DNA of 50,247 nucleotides from Streptomyces sp. CBMA156 (lineage in GTDB: Bacteria > Actinomycetota > Actinomycetes > Streptomycetales > Streptomycetaceae). A program made the position numbers and the translations under genes. Of this stretch, positions 49,873 to 50,247 are shown piece by piece. The stretch lies in the NCBI RefSeq assembly GCF_014596515.1, contig NZ_MSJQ01000195.1, positions 1 through 50,247 on the forward strand, in the 5' to 3' direction. The notes beneath the pieces are model-generated. The model did not search any database, was not told the DNA's origin, and saw only the letters and a list, made by a program, of their open reading frames with translations. Within the stretch, counting starts at the first letter, position 1, and every line of letters begins with the position of its first letter.

Positions 49873-50247
49873 TCAGCGCCGTATCGGCGGCTGCTCGGCC
49901 TGCCCGTGGGCGCGCAGCTGGTACCGCAGACCCGAAGGCCGACGCCACTTGAGATCGAGACCACAGGCACCGAGGACCGCCCCGAAGGCGTGCCGCATCG
50001 CGTCCCGGGCGGCGGTGCGGGCCCGCGCGGCCCGCGCGGCGTCGGGGGTGTCGCCGTCGGCGACGGCGGACAGCCGCCGGGACGGGTTCCAGTCGAGGTC
50101 GGCGAGGCCGATGGGGTCGTCGTCGGCGGCGACGGACCGGCACGAGTCGAGGACGATGCCGGGGGCCCGCAGGTGGTCGGCGACGGGCAGGCCGGCGAGC
50201 GCGGCGGCGCGGCGGACCGCCTCGACGAGGTCGGTGCCGATGCCGAG
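49873..50247 (-). CDS. Unidentified protein, C-terminal 124 residues (5' end outside window)
   Basis: On the minus strand the frame is open from the right edge to a TGA at 49873-49875. It reads GIGTDLVEAVRRAAALAGLP, then LRAPGIVLDSCRSVAADDDP, IGLADLDWNPSRRLSAVA, ARTAARDAMRHAFGAVLGAC and GLDLKWRRPSGLRYQLRAHG. It is soluble, alternating helix and strand, with no signal peptide in view. I do not recognise the family. Codon bias supports it being real, and the neighbouring minus-strand frames here are less convincing. It converges on the MFS gene with a 39-base gap. Confidence 0.6.
   Translation of the reverse strand, partial: LGIGTDLVEAVRRAAALAGLPVADHLRAPGIVLDSCRSVAADDDPIGLADLDWNPSRRLSAVADGDTPDAARAARARTAARDAMRHAFGAVLGACGLDLKWRRPSGLRYQLRAHGQAEQPPIRR

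Noticed and set aside
1..50247. tRNA, rRNA, CRISPR array, riboswitch or complete insertion sequence
   Set aside because: I saw no cloverleaf with CCA-type end, no conserved rRNA segment, no regularly spaced repeat and no intact transposase; a covariance-model scan would be needed to rule out small RNAs.

Overview
This 50.2 kb window is very GC-rich, uses almost only G/C-ending codons, and is typical of a Streptomyces or Kitasatospora chromosome. Lineage markers include DUF397 and DUF6879 proteins, an XRE regulator with a DUF5753 domain, an E9imm-like protein, an NdgR-like IclR regulator and many small secreted proteins. No rRNA, tRNA, CRISPR array or complete insertion sequence was recognised. 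Product calls come from reading motifs and recalled family resemblance; no database search was run.

Region 1 (1-12.6 kb) is the right end of a biosynthetic gene cluster. It opens inside a large polyketide synthase whose DH-KR-C-methyltransferase-ACP order and motif spelling are those of trans-AT enzymes. That protein ends in an intact condensation domain with no thioesterase. A convergent flavin oxidoreductase follows, then a rightward operon: short-chain dehydrogenase, cytochrome P450, a three-domain carboxylic acid reductase (A-PCP-R) and a SnoaL-like protein. Strong hairpins close the polyketide synthase gene and the operon.

Region 2 (12.5-19.1 kb) is accessory and partly decayed. It holds a 5'-truncated duplicate of the SnoaL-like gene, a frameshifted DUF6879 gene, a DUF397 gene and possible transposase scraps. 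Three copies of a dispersed palindrome lie here; a fourth is at 39.4 kb. Among them are small intact genes of immunity-like or unknown type: DUF1330, ankyrin/HEAT, three hypotheticals, an E9imm-like protein and an XRE regulator.

Region 3 (19.1-33.1 kb) is devoted to the cell envelope. It has three small secreted proteins, a five-gene MacAB-type export operon whose adaptor carries a peptidoglycan-binding domain, a secreted serine hydrolase, a glycosyltransferase, a VanZ-like membrane protein, and a second ABC exporter with a membrane partner.

Region 4 (33.1-39.4 kb) is a peptide/nickel-type ABC importer operon: binding protein, two permeases and a fused double ATPase. A candidate 30-residue, nearly leaderless leader peptide and small hairpins precede it.

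Region 5 (39.5-50.2 kb) holds regulators and their likely targets: a triple-HTH DUF5753 regulator, a GlxA-type regulator divergent from an NADPH:quinone-type oxidoreductase, an NdgR-like regulator divergent from a second P450, a small membrane protein, and a HEAT protein / MerR-HEAT regulator / MFS exporter operon behind a textbook MerR promoter. An unidentified leftward gene runs off the right edge.
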